From positions 1 through 64,000 of the forward strand of contig NZ_JAUSKL010000068.1 of assembly GCF_030646925.1 (NCBI RefSeq): DNA of 64,000 nt, written 5' to 3'. The notes below the pieces were generated by a model, which ran no database searches, had not been told where the DNA came from, and saw only the letters and a program-made list of their open reading frames with translations. Made by a program: the position numbers and the translations under genes. Origin of the DNA: Candidatus Binatus sp. Lineage in GTDB: Bacteria > Desulfobacterota > Binatia > Binatales > Binataceae. This document shows positions 18,249-26,828 of the stretch, in pieces; position 1 is the first letter of the stretch; every line of letters starts with the position of its first letter.

Positions 18249-21200
18249 TCAGGCTTTGGCGCGGCCGTCTGTCGATCGATGCGCCGGATGTGCCGGTCGG
18301 CGTTCCGGCTTGGCCGGATCGGAAACGACCGGCGCTTCGGCGATGCTCGGCGACTCGATACCGCGCGTCAGTCGGCTCGAACCTGCGAGGCGGACGACCG
18401 ATTCGCGCATCAGGTCGGCGAGTTTGCGATAAGCGCCCGCGCCCTCGGTGCTGGCGACGAGTTCGCGCATCGCGGCAGAAGCAATGCGCTCGCCGATGCG
18501 CACCTCGACCGGATGCCGGCGCGGCAGCAGGCTCCCCTTGCCAAGGACCTCGTAGGTGCCGCGAATCAGGACCGGCAGCACGTCGCATCCGCTGCGCATC
18601 GCGAGAAACCCGGCGCCGCTCTTGAACGGCTGTACTTCGCCGCCGACCGAGCGAGTGCCCTCGGGGAACATCAGGACGCTGCGGCCGCCGGCGAGTTCGG
18701 CGAGCGCGTCCTCGAGCGATTCGAGTTGCGCGCGTTCGCGATCGAACGGCATCAGCGAAGTGAAATTGCTCGCGAGAAATCGCCGCGCGGGCGTGTTGAA
18801 GAAATAATCCTTGGCGGCGAGCACGCGCAGATCGTCGCCGATCCGTCCGAGCGCGTAGCCGACCAGGCCGAAGTCGAGATGGCTCGCGTGATTGGCGACT
18901 ACAATGAAATTGCTATTGGCGGGGATGTTACCGCGGCCGAGAATCTTTGGCTTGAGCCATCCTTCGAACAGCGCTCGTTGTGCGGAGCGCAAGGCGGAGC
19001 GGCCGAACGTGCGAACCGGCGCCGGCAACTGGATCGTGTACGGTTCGGCGAATCGCGCGTAGGAGGGCAAGCGGGGACGTGTGTTGGCGCCCGGCTCCGA
19101 CGCGAGGCGCTGCAAGTCGGCGACCGTGCGAAGGTCGGCGATTTCTTCGGGGCTGATATCGCGGCCGGCGTGCTCGCCGATAATTTCGCCGATCTCCGCC
19201 ATCGCCAGCGAATCGAGGCCGAGGTCCTCGATCAGGCGTGTGTTAAGAGTAATGCTAATCGGCTCGGTGGTGACGCTCGCCAGCGCGTCGGCGAGCCATC
19301 GCTCGACTTCGGAATCGGAGACCTTTGCTTCTTCGAGGCGCGAGTCGAGCATCCGGCGCAGAATCGACACCACTTCGGGGCGTTTGATTTTGCGCGTGCG
19401 AGTGCGCGGCAATTCCGCGTCGATGAAGCGCACGATCCGGATGCGCTTGTGGGGGCTGAGTTCCTTGCCGACTTTTTCGAAGTCGCCGAGCAATCGATCC
19501 TCGACGGCGCGGCGGCTCTCGCCGCGAGAGTAGGCGGGCACGACCAGCGCGGCGACCTGCTCGCCGCGGGCGACCGTGAGCCCGACGACGGCCATCTCCT
19601 TCACATAGTGCGAACGGCCGTACGCCTCTTCGACTTCTTCGATATAGACGTTGTTGCCGCCGGAATCGACGATAACTTCCTTGGCGCGCCCGACGATGTA
19701 GAGGCGGCCATCTTCGTCGAAGCGGCCAAGATCGCCCGTATGCAGCCATCCATCTTTCAGAACTTCGGCGGTGGCGGCGTCGTTGCGATAGTAACCGGCC
19801 ATCAGGTTAGAGCCGCGCGCGACGATTTCGCCGATCGCTTCGCCTTCGGGCTCGAGCCTGATCTCGACGCCGTTCAGCGGCTTGCCGACGGAGCCAACTT
19901 TGAGCGGCTCGTCGGGCCGGCCGACCGAGAGCACCGGCGCCGCTTCGGTCATGCCATAGCCTTCGAGCAGCGGGATTCCGATGTCGTTGAAAAAATCGGC
20001 GACGCGGCGGGGCAGGGCGGAGCCGCCGCTGACGGCGAGCTTCAAGCGGCCGCCGAGCGCCGCGTGCACCTGGCGAAAAACGATCGAGCCGAAGTTGAGG
20101 CCGTAGTCGGAATCGAAGCGGCGATTAAGATCGCGCAATCGATCGAAGGCGGCGTGAAAGAATGGCCCGCGCGCTTCGACGTCGTCCACGATGCGCCGAT
20201 GAATCGCCTCCCACACGGCCGGCACGCCGACCAGCGCGGTGGGACGAATGTCGGCGAGAGTGCGCGACAGCGTCTTGGCGTCGACCTCGAGCGGATACGC
20301 GACGGTGGCGCCGCTGGCGAGCGGCAGCAGCAGCCCGCAGGTGAATTCAAACGTATGGTGCAGCGGCAGCAGCGACAGGACGACGTCGTCGGCGCCGAGG
20401 ACGAACACGCGCGAGAGCATCGCGATCTCCGCGCCGAAATTTCCGTGCGTCAGCATCACGCCTTTGGGCGCGCCGGTGCTGCCGGAAGTAAACACGATCG
20501 ACGCGAGCGCTTTTCGTTCAGGAGGCGCGGGACGCGCCTGCGTATCACCGCGCAGAATGAATGGGCGGCCCAGTTCGGCGAGATCGAGCTCGGTAATTTT
20601 CGGGACGGTATCTTTGATCGCGCTGCCCAGTCTGCGATGCACCGCGGCGGAGCGCAGGGCGGCAGACGGTTCAGCGATTTTGCAGATCGGCGCGAGTTCC
20701 TCGGCCGACATCAGATGATCGAGCGGAACGGCGATCGCGCCGGCGCATAGAATCGCAAAGTATCCGAGCACCCAGTCAGGCGAGTTCTCCGCAATCAACA
20801 GGACGCGATCGCCCGGCTTGATGCCGCGCGTCGCGAGCAGCATCGCAGCGCGCCGCGCCTTGTCGCGCAGTTCGCGATACGTGATTTGCGACTGCTCGCC
20901 CGACGGCCGCCGCGCGATCATCGCGACTTGCGCGCCGTATCGATCCGCCGCGCGATCGAGCAGGTCCACCAGGTTGCGATAACGTGGCAGCGACTTGTAT
21001 CGCCCACGCGTGTGGATTTCGAGCTGTGGATAAATGTGACGGCGCAACCCGGGCATATGAATGTTGAGCCAGTAGTCGTGCCAATCGATCAGGTCGGGGC
21101 GATATGGATGATGCTCGACGTCGGCGGGGCGCATCGAGGCGTACAGATCGCGGGTATTTTTTCCGTGAAAAGTATAGACCAGTTTCTGGATATAGGGCTG

Positions 21201-22604
21201 ATAGATATCGACCATGTCGCGGGCGAGATCCATCGTGTCCTTCATTTTGACGATCGCGCCGTGGAGTTTCTTGACCGGCTGATTTTCCTCGCCGAGAACG
21301 CTGCGCGCGAATTCTGCGCCCTGCGTGAGGATTCGCGGCATCGTGTCGCTCGCGAGATCGTAGGAGCGCTGCGAGACGACGACGGCCTCGAGATGCGGGG
21401 CCAGCCAGCCCATCACGCCGCCATCCTTGCGGAGCTGTTTGCGGCTCGCGAGGCCGGTCAATTCGACCAGTTGGCGCATCGAGAGCGGATTTCGATCCGA
21501 AGTGCAGAGCTGATAGATCGGCTTCTGCCTGCCCGCGATCAGTACGGCGAGAATCGGAATCATCGCGTGCGCGACGTAATCGACAGGAATCACGTCGAGC
21601 ACCAGGTCGGCCGTCGCGGGATAGAAGCGGTAGCCGCGACCTGCCAGGTAGGTGAGCGGCGCGCTGGTATTGACGCCTTCGTTCCAGCCGGGAAATGGAT
21701 CACGCATCGCGCTTTCGATCACGGCCGGCCGCACCACGGTGACTTTCATGGCGTCGCGCTCGGCGATCACCGACTGCTCGCCGAGACTCTTGGTGAAGCT
21801 GTAAGTGTTGGGCCATCCCCATTTTTGCGCGCGTTGTTTACCGATGTGCTTGAGGCGCAGGTCGACCCACGCCTTGCGCCGATTCTCGAGCGCGGCTTCG
21901 CGCGTGGTATCTATTTCGTCATCCTCGCCGAGAAATTCCGCGTGACGAAGCTGATCGCGCGATTCCGCTTCGACACGTTCGATCGCGGCGAGCGATTCGC
22001 GGATTTCGCGATCGAGCCGAAATGCCTTACGGCCGTTAGGGCACCAATTCTCGGGCAGGTCGTCCTCGTAGCGATGACCGTCCGCGGCGCCGGCCACGTA
22101 GCAGGTGGAGATGAGCATCATCGCCGCAGTGGTTTGGCGGCAGAATTCGATCACGTTGGCGACGCCGATCGTGTTGACCTCGAGCGCCTTCTCGAGCGAC
22201 GCCTCGAAGTTGACGAGTCCCGCGCTGTGGACGACCGCGTCGAGCGAGCCCGGCTTGAATGGCTTCACGCCGTCGGCGAGCAGGCCGGGATTGGTGATGT
22301 CGCCGGCGACGACGGCCAGTCTTTCCTCGACGTAGCGATCGAATTTCGCGCCGAGAAATTCGCGCAGCGGACCCATCACCGGCGAATCGAGGATTTCATG
22401 GCGAAAGCGATTCAGGCTGCTGCGCGCGTCGCCGCGAATCAGCAGGTAAATTTTCTCGACCTCGGGATGCCATCGAAGCAGGAGCGCGATGAACACCTTG
22501 CCGAGAAAGCCGGTCGCGCCGGTCACCAGGATGCGACGGCCCTTGAGCATCTGCTCGAGCGGCGGCATCGACGCTCCGTTGCGTTTGCCGTTGCTACTCG
22601 ACAT
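18249..22604 (-). CDS. Four-module lipid enzyme: fatty acyl reductase / acyl-CoA(ACP) ligase / ACP / PlsC acyltransferase
   Basis: 1451 residues. Module 1 (about 24-500) is a fatty acyl-CoA reductase: nucleotide loop TGATGFLGK (28-36), catalytic Tyr268 and Lys272 in TYSFTKSLGEQ, then a male-sterility-like C-terminal part. Module 2 (about 545-1085) is an AMP-forming fatty acid ligase: TSGSTGAPKG (706-715), EGYGMTEAAP (881-890), HTGDLG (955-960). Module 3 (about 1100-1168) is an acyl carrier domain with phosphopantetheine Ser1132 in DLGLDSLAM. Module 4 (about 1190-1410) is a PlsC acyltransferase: NHASHLD (1238-1244) and FPEGTRS (1313-1319). Predicted role: activate a fatty acid, hold it on the ACP, reduce it to aldehyde/alcohol or transfer it to a glycerol lipid. 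Starts inside the end of the LarA-like gene (11-base overlap). From memory, myxobacterial ElbD for ether lipids has a comparable module set; that needs checking. Confidence 0.93.
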   Translation of the reverse strand: MSSSNGKRNGASMPPLEQMLKGRRILVTGATGFLGKVFIALLLRWHPEVEKIYLLIRGDARSSLNRFRHEILDSPVMGPLREFLGAKFDRYVEERLAVVAGDITNPGLLADGVKPFKPGSLDAVVHSAGLVNFEASLEKALEVNTIGVANVIEFCRQTTAAMMLISTCYVAGAADGHRYEDDLPENWCPNGRKAFRLDREIRESLAAIERVEAESRDQLRHAEFLGEDDEIDTTREAALENRRKAWVDLRLKHIGKQRAQKWGWPNTYSFTKSLGEQSVIAERDAMKVTVVRPAVIESAMRDPFPGWNEGVNTSAPLTYLAGRGYRFYPATADLVLDVIPVDYVAHAMIPILAVLIAGRQKPIYQLCTSDRNPLSMRQLVELTGLASRKQLRKDGGVMGWLAPHLEAVVVSQRSYDLASDTMPRILTQGAEFARSVLGEENQPVKKLHGAIVKMKDTMDLARDMVDIYQPYIQKLVYTFHGKNTRDLYASMRPADVEHHPYRPDLIDWHDYWLNIHMPGLRRHIYPQLEIHTRGRYKSLPRYRNLVDLLDRAADRYGAQVAMIARRPSGEQSQITYRELRDKARRAAMLLATRGIKPGDRVLLIAENSPDWVLGYFAILCAGAIAVPLDHLMSAEELAPICKIAEPSAALRSAAVHRRLGSAIKDTVPKITELDLAELGRPFILRGDTQARPAPPERKALASIVFTSGSTGAPKGVMLTHGNFGAEIAMLSRVFVLGADDVVLSLLPLHHTFEFTCGLLLPLASGATVAYPLEVDAKTLSRTLADIRPTALVGVPAVWEAIHRRIVDDVEARGPFFHAAFDRLRDLNRRFDSDYGLNFGSIVFRQVHAALGGRLKLAVSGGSALPRRVADFFNDIGIPLLEGYGMTEAAPVLSVGRPDEPLKVGSVGKPLNGVEIRLEPEGEAIGEIVARGSNLMAGYYRNDAATAEVLKDGWLHTGDLGRFDEDGRLYIVGRAKEVIVDSGGNNVYIEEVEEAYGRSHYVKEMAVVGLTVARGEQVAALVVPAYSRGESRRAVEDRLLGDFEKVGKELSPHKRIRIVRFIDAELPRTRTRKIKRPEVVSILRRMLDSRLEEAKVSDSEVERWLADALASVTTEPISITLNTRLIEDLGLDSLAMAEIGEIIGEHAGRDISPEEIADLRTVADLQRLASEPGANTRPRLPSYARFAEPYTIQLPAPVRTFGRSALRSAQRALFEGWLKPKILGRGNIPANSNFIVVANHASHLDFGLVGYALGRIGDDLRVLAAKDYFFNTPARRFLASNFTSLMPFDRERAQLESLEDALAELAGGRSVLMFPEGTRSVGGEVQPFKSGAGFLAMRSGCDVLPVLIRGTYEVLGKGSLLPRRHPVEVRIGERIASAAMRELVASTEGAGAYRKLADLMRESVVRLAGSSRLTRGIESPSIAEAPVVSDPAKPERRPAHPAHRSTDGRAKA

Positions 22605-24234
22605 CCGCGATCACCAGCGGCGGCAAATGCAGATACGTGATTGAGGCCGAGCGCCCGAGTTCCGAGGTCGCCATCGCGATTGCTTCGTCGAGCGTGTCGG
22701 CCGCGTCCCATCCCATCCGCGCCGCAATTGCCGGCTCCTCGCATCCCGCGGCGATCACGCGGCCAACGTGCTGCCGCGCCGGCTCGCCCCAATACCACAT
22801 GTAGAACGGATGCACGCCGTGGTACGCATTGCCGTAGCGGTACATATGGATGTAGGTCGGGTTGTGCGCGAACTCCCGCTCGAATTGCGCTTCGAGTTCG
22901 GTGGCCTCGGTCGTCTCGGCGAGGCATCGATGAAAAAATTCGATGTAACTCGGATGATGCTCGGGATGAAATTCGTCGCGCAGCGGATGACAGATGATCA
23001 TCGTGCCGCCTTCGCGCACCAGCGGCTTGTTCCGATACATGTTGAACAGGTAGCCGAGGCCGGTGCACTGCACGAGCACCGGGTTCATGATCGAATTGAC
23101 GTTGTAAGGACAGATGTACGGCACGCCGACAATCAGGATGTCGGCCTGTCCTTTCACCGGCACGGCGTATTGCTGAAAAACTTTCGCGAGCGTCTTCTGA
23201 TGCACCGCCCCGGTGTCGCCGGCCCACACGCCGATCATGCCGAACGGCGCGGCGTAGTTGTGCAGCGCGCGGCGGCGCAGATCGTTGGACATATTGCGCA
23301 TCGTCCACTGAAATCCCTTGAGCCGCGTGTGATCCCAATCGTTGAAGGTGTCTTCGTTCTTCTGCAGGAAATCGAGCATCCCGCCGTACATCTGAGTGTT
23401 GACCGCGGTCTCGATCTGAAAGATGTTGAGCGACTTGTGAATCAGCTTGCCCATCCGATCGGACGATCGATGCAGCGCCGAGCGGGTCGGATCCATGTAC
23501 GAATGCGAATCGCGCAGCGTCGCAGCGTTGTGGTGATGGCGCAGGCTCTGATACGGCGCGAGCCCGACGGCGACCGACTTGTGGCCGCCGTCCATCGGCA
23601 CCAAGTTTACGTTGAGATAAATCACCAGATCGGATTCGGCGGCGCGCCGCGAGAGCCACACTTCCTCGTGATGCTCCGTCTCGCCCAGCATCGCGAGTTC
23701 GGCGCGATTTTCGGCGTCGAAATTGTAAAGCCGATCGGGCCAGTACTGCTTGAAGGCGCGCTCGCCCACCATGCGGCGGATTTCCGCCTCGGTCATGCGG
23801 CGATGCAGCGATGTCGCGATGATGAGGTGCACGTCATCGACGCCGTAATCGGCCAGCGTTTGCAGCACCTGGTTGAGCAGGCGCTCGCGGATGTCGGGAC
23901 GGCGCATCTGCGGCAGCGGCAGGCTGATATCGTCGATCGCGATCGTGACGCGCATGTTCGGGTTGAGTTGCGCGAACAGCGGATCCTGATTTTCGGGATG
24001 GAGCAGGGCGTAGCGAATCGCCTGATCGGGATCGGCGAGCGGATCGAGCGGCGGCGGCGGATAGATCACGCGGGTGCCGACCGGCAATTTCTCGAACAGG
24101 AACTCCTCGCCATACGGAATCAGGCGCTTTTCGGAGCGTCGATTCAGCGTGACCACTAGGTCGCGGCGCGCGCCGATCTCATGCCGCAGTTCTGCGGGTT
24201 TGAGTTCCTTGAGCTTGCTTTCAGGTTGCGCCAT
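22594..24234 (-). CDS. LarA-like protein (DUF2088, lactate racemase-type fold)
   Basis: About 546 residues from ATG 24234, preceded by AGGGA; an upstream in-frame Met at 24285 would overlap the previous gene by 65 bases. It resembles nickel-pincer lactate racemase LarA: an AIDDISLPLPQM segment (Asp101-Asp102) at the place of the LarA DDxTRPxP motif, ATSLHRRMTEAE with His144, His188-His189, and GGHKSVAVG with Lys219 where LarA has the cofactor-binding Lys. It is longer than LarA (about 420) and the motifs are altered, so lactate is an unlikely substrate. Gene overlaps on both sides place it firmly in the lipid operon; a role in racemising or oxidising a hydroxyacyl or glycerol intermediate is only a guess. 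No larB, larC or larE gene is seen. Confidence 0.75.
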   Translation of the reverse strand: MAQPESKLKELKPAELRHEIGARRDLVVTLNRRSEKRLIPYGEEFLFEKLPVGTRVIYPPPPLDPLADPDQAIRYALLHPENQDPLFAQLNPNMRVTIAIDDISLPLPQMRRPDIRERLLNQVLQTLADYGVDDVHLIIATSLHRRMTEAEIRRMVGERAFKQYWPDRLYNFDAENRAELAMLGETEHHEEVWLSRRAAESDLVIYLNVNLVPMDGGHKSVAVGLAPYQSLRHHHNAATLRDSHSYMDPTRSALHRSSDRMGKLIHKSLNIFQIETAVNTQMYGGMLDFLQKNEDTFNDWDHTRLKGFQWTMRNMSNDLRRRALHNYAAPFGMIGVWAGDTGAVHQKTLAKVFQQYAVPVKGQADILIVGVPYICPYNVNSIMNPVLVQCTGLGYLFNMYRNKPLVREGGTMIICHPLRDEFHPEHHPSYIEFFHRCLAETTEATELEAQFEREFAHNPTYIHMYRYGNAYHGVHPFYMWYWGEPARQHVGRVIAAGCEEPAIAARMGWDAADTLDEAIAMATSELGRSASITYLHLPPLVIADVE

Positions 24235-25027
24235 CCGATTCCCTGGCCGGTTTGTCGAGTTCGTAACGATCGTAAAAGTCTCCATCGTTTTTCGACGACT
24301 GTTTCTTGAAGTGGATCACCGGCCATTGGCGGTTCATCGCGACCGCCTTGAGCTTGCGATCAGGATTAACCGCGACCGGATGCCCCAGCGCCGCGAGAAA
24401 CGCCATGTCGTGATGGGAATCCGCGTAGCCCCAGCAATCCGCCAAATCGATCCCGCGTTGCGCTGCCCATTTTCCGCACCAGACCGCCTTCTCTTCGCCC
24501 GCCATGATCGGTTCCGAGAGTCGGCCGGTCGCGAGTCCGCGGCTGAAAACAAATTGATTCGCGGCGAACTGATCGATACCAAGATGCGCGGCGAGCGGCG
24601 CGACGATGAAATCGGGCGACCCGGTGACGAGCACCGGATCGATTCCGGCAGCGCGATTCGCTTCGATCATCTCGAGCGCGCGCGGATAAAGATGCGCGAT
24701 CAGCACGCGCTCGCAATATTCCTCGCCGAGTGAAAACAGGCGATCGCGCGAGACACCCTTGAACGCCTCGAACAGCACGATATTGAGCAAGCGGCGATCG
24801 CGCCGCTCCGCGAGGTACATCCGCGGCAGGCGCGACGCGAAGGCGAACATGTAGGAGACGCGCCGGCCCCATTCGCCGATATTGGTGAAAGTGAACAGCG
24901 CCGCATGCACCAGGTTGAGATCCATCAAGGTGCCGTCGAGGTCATAGAAGGCGGCACGGCGACGCGGCGCGATTCCGCGGGCATTGCGCGGGCGGCTCAA
25001 GCGCTGATTGCGTTGATAAACTGACAT
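24221..25027 (-). CDS. HAD-IB family phosphatase (SerB-like)
   Basis: 268 residues. Motif I is AFYDLDGTLM near residues 26-35 (nucleophile in DLDGT), motif II is VTGSPDF with Ser/Thr, motif III Lys is in GEEKAVW, and motif IV is GYADSHHDMAFL with the paired acidic region. HAD-IB phosphatases dephosphorylate small molecules, and members are often fused or linked to PlsC acyltransferases in lipid synthesis. Here it overlaps the LarA-like gene by 14 bases and lies in the operon with a PlsC-containing fusion, so a lysophosphatidate or similar lipid phosphate is a plausible substrate. Confidence 0.88.
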   Translation of the reverse strand: MSVYQRNQRLSRPRNARGIAPRRRAAFYDLDGTLMDLNLVHAALFTFTNIGEWGRRVSYMFAFASRLPRMYLAERRDRRLLNIVLFEAFKGVSRDRLFSLGEEYCERVLIAHLYPRALEMIEANRAAGIDPVLVTGSPDFIVAPLAAHLGIDQFAANQFVFSRGLATGRLSEPIMAGEEKAVWCGKWAAQRGIDLADCWGYADSHHDMAFLAALGHPVAVNPDRKLKAVAMNRQWPVIHFKKQSSKNDGDFYDRYELDKPARESDGAT

Positions 25028-25033
25028 GTCAGT

Positions 25034-25684
25034 CTAGTTGCGATCCAAAAAAGAAGGTTGCGGCGAAAGTGCCGAATCGCTAGCGCGAACCGCATCGAGC
25101 AACTCAGGCCGGGCGACCCCGCGCAGACCGAAATCGAGAATCTCTTCCACCAGCGCCGAGATATTCTTTTGGCGGCCGCGCGACAGCACCGCGATCGCCT
25201 CCTTGATACCGCCGAGGATGCAGTAGGCGACGACCTGGGTATCGGATTGGCGCACCAGGTTCATCTCGATCCCGAGATCGAGCGAGCGTTTAATCATCGC
25301 CGCGATGCGATCGTAAAAGTCCTGGATTTTTCCGTCGAGCTCGCGATCGAAACCAGTCGAATGATTCAGCAGGATATCCGCTAGTTCGCGTTCGGCGAGC
25401 ACGTAACTCAAAACCCGGTTCAGATTCGCGCGCAATTGCTGCACCGGATCGGGCTCAGTCGGCCCGACGCGCAGGCGCTCGATTCGTCGTGTGAGCTCGG
25501 TTACCACTTGCTCGAGCAATTCCTCGAAGAGATCCTTCTTGTTCTGGAAGTAGAGATAGAACGTGCCGCGGGCGATACGCGCGCGAGCGATAATATCCGC
25601 GACGTTGGTCCGGTGATAGCCCTTGCGGGCAAAAATTCGTTTGGCGTGGCGCAACACCTGCGCGCGCCGAGCATGCCGTTCCAT
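25034..25684 (-). CDS. TetR-family transcriptional regulator of the lipid operon
   Basis: About 216 residues from ATG 25684. The frame stays open to a TTG at 25738, but that TTG is the start of a TTGACA hexamer that looks like a -35 box, so the shorter start is preferred. DNA-binding part: MERHARRAQVLRHAKRIFA then YHRTNVADIIARARIARGTFYLYFQNKKDLF. The C-terminal half is a typical helical effector domain. It is the first gene of the operon, six bases before the HAD gene, and divergent from a PPOX-family gene; autoregulation and response to an acyl-CoA are likely by analogy. Confidence 0.9.
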   Translation of the reverse strand: MERHARRAQVLRHAKRIFARKGYHRTNVADIIARARIARGTFYLYFQNKKDLFEELLEQVVTELTRRIERLRVGPTEPDPVQQLRANLNRVLSYVLAERELADILLNHSTGFDRELDGKIQDFYDRIAAMIKRSLDLGIEMNLVRQSDTQVVAYCILGGIKEAIAVLSRGRQKNISALVEEILDFGLRGVARPELLDAVRASDSALSPQPSFLDRN

Positions 25685-25833
25685 CCGGATGTCGTCCTCG
25701 GTAGCCCAACGGTAATAGCGGAGCGCGGCGAGTGTCAAATCTGCGGCCGCATATTTGTGCTAGTTAAATTGGAATTAGCGGCGAATTATGACAAAAACTT
25801 GTGGATAGTCGCGCATCATCCGGAGGTTTATCG

Positions 25834-26286
25834 ATGGCTGATTCGGCATTTTGGGAAAAAGTTCATCAGACCGCGGCCAAGGCAACGTGGGCATACCTCG
25901 CAACCGCCGACGGCGATCAGCCGAAAGTCCGCGTCGTGCATCCGGCCTTCGAGGGCGAGCGCGCGTGGGTCGCGACCGGCCGCAATTCGCCGAAAGCCCG
26001 GCATATCGGCAAGAACGCGAAGGTCGAGTTGTTCTATCAAATCATGCCGCCCGAGATGATTCACCTGACGGTGACCGGCAAGGCGCAGTTCGTCGAAGAT
26101 TTGAACGAGAAGAAGCGCATCTGGGACGGCAAGATCTTCGACTACGATCTCGCGCAGTTCTGGCCCGACGGCGCGGCTTCGAAAGACTTCGGCCTGATGC
26201 TGATCACGCCGGCGCGAATCGAGCTGACGTCGCTGCCGGATTTGAGCGTCGGCAAAAAGCCGGAAGTGTGGCGCCCCGCGAAGTAG
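25834..26286 (+). CDS. Pyridoxamine-5'-phosphate-oxidase-like FMN-binding split-barrel protein
   Basis: 150 residues from ATG 25834 with CGGAGG at 25821-25826. The split-barrel start WAYLATADGDQPKVRVVHPAFEG, the RNSPKARHIGKNAKVELFYQ segment and a VTGKAQFVED strand match the general-stress-protein/PPOX-like family that binds FMN, F420 or haem. True PdxH residues are not evident, so vitamin B6 synthesis is unlikely. Divergent from the TetR-led lipid operon. Confidence 0.82.
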   Translation: MADSAFWEKVHQTAAKATWAYLATADGDQPKVRVVHPAFEGERAWVATGRNSPKARHIGKNAKVELFYQIMPPEMIHLTVTGKAQFVEDLNEKKRIWDGKIFDYDLAQFWPDGAASKDFGLMLITPARIELTSLPDLSVGKKPEVWRPAK

Positions 26287-26414
26287 CGCACACAGCGGAG
26301 CAGGAGAAGATCAAATCTCCGAAACCCCTCACGGGTGGAGTTTACCCTGAGCCTCGAAGGGGCCGCTTCCTGGGGTGACGCGAAGCCAACTTCGGGCCGC
26401 AGGGCCGAATCGCA

Positions 26415-26541
26415 CTAGCAGGTTGCGGAAAAAGTGTTTTTAACCCCTGACAACATTGATCCAAGACGCACTCTCGCAATCGTAGTAATGCTTACTCTTC
26501 GCCGAAATCGTCTTTCGCCGGGTTTTTCCGCAACCTGCTAG
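26415..26541. mobile_element. MITE-like element with perfect 19-base terminal inverted repeats
   Basis: CTAGCAGGTTGCGGAAAAA at 26415-26433 is matched by its exact reverse complement at 26523-26541, bounding a 127-base non-coding unit. The CTAG at each outer end may be a palindromic target or part of the terminal repeat. The form is that of a non-autonomous element mobilised by a transposase encoded elsewhere; none is in the window. Confidence 0.65.
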
Positions 26542-26621
26542 GATTAAAGATGCGCGCTTCGCGCTGTTAGTAAAGGGGGAAAATTAGAAATGTGCGGCAG
26601 CTATCGCCGCGGTCGCTCCGT

Positions 26622-26688
26622 GTCATCCCGAGCGAGCCTTGCGACGAGGGAACCCGGATCCGGGATTTCGCGCTGCGCTCGAAATGAC
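26622..26688. repeat. Dispersed repeat A, copy 2 (inverted)
   Basis: GTCAT...ATGAC-bounded unit, inverted relative to 6143-6210, sharing CCCGGATCCGGG and GAGGGAACCC blocks. Lies inside the composite repeat island. Confidence 0.7.
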
Positions 26689-26828
26689 ACGGGGAAAAAC
26701 GCCTCGCGTTTCCGCACCTTTTTCTAACAGCGCGTAGCGCGCATCCGCTTGCCCCAGGAAGCTCGAAACCCGTGAGGGGTTTCGAAAGATCGGATCCTTC
26801 TTTGCTCCTTGAGGCGATGGCGCTGGTG

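Larger units (their letters stand above)
26297..26808. repeat. 512-base composite element with long imperfect terminal inverted repeats
   Basis: The left end (26297-26336, ending CGAAACCCCTCACGGGT) pairs with the right end (26768-26808, starting ACCCGTGAGGGGTTTCG); further in, GCTTCCTGGGG (26365-26375) pairs with CCCCAGGAAGC (26752-26762), and a third pair lies at 26549-26570 / 26724-26745 (about 22 bases each, containing GATGCGCGC / GCGCGCATC). Inside are a MITE-like unit (26415-26541) and repeat A (26622-26688). This nesting suggests successive insertions into an intergenic hairpin element; there is no transposase. Confidence 0.7.
26287..26828. other. 542-base gap between convergent genes, filled by nested inverted repeats
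   Basis: No coding region. The gap between the convergent PPOX-like gene and the ferredoxin gene is almost entirely the composite repeat at 26297-26808 and its contents (see those entries). Confidence 0.85.

Noticed and set aside
18279-20750. 823-codon open frame antisense to the lipid megaenzyme
   Set aside because: It lies wholly opposite well-supported ligase, ACP and acyltransferase domains; its residues are Arg/Asp/Ala-rich without domain signatures, as expected from antisense frames in GC-rich DNA.
20886-24159. Long plus-strand open frames opposite the LarA-like and fusion genes
   Set aside because: Shadow frames of the minus-strand operon, whose overlaps and motifs are decisive.
25685-25738. 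TTG start for the TetR gene of the lipid operon
   Set aside because: The TTG is the beginning of TTGACA, a -35-like hexamer; ATG 25684 begins the normal TetR N-terminus.
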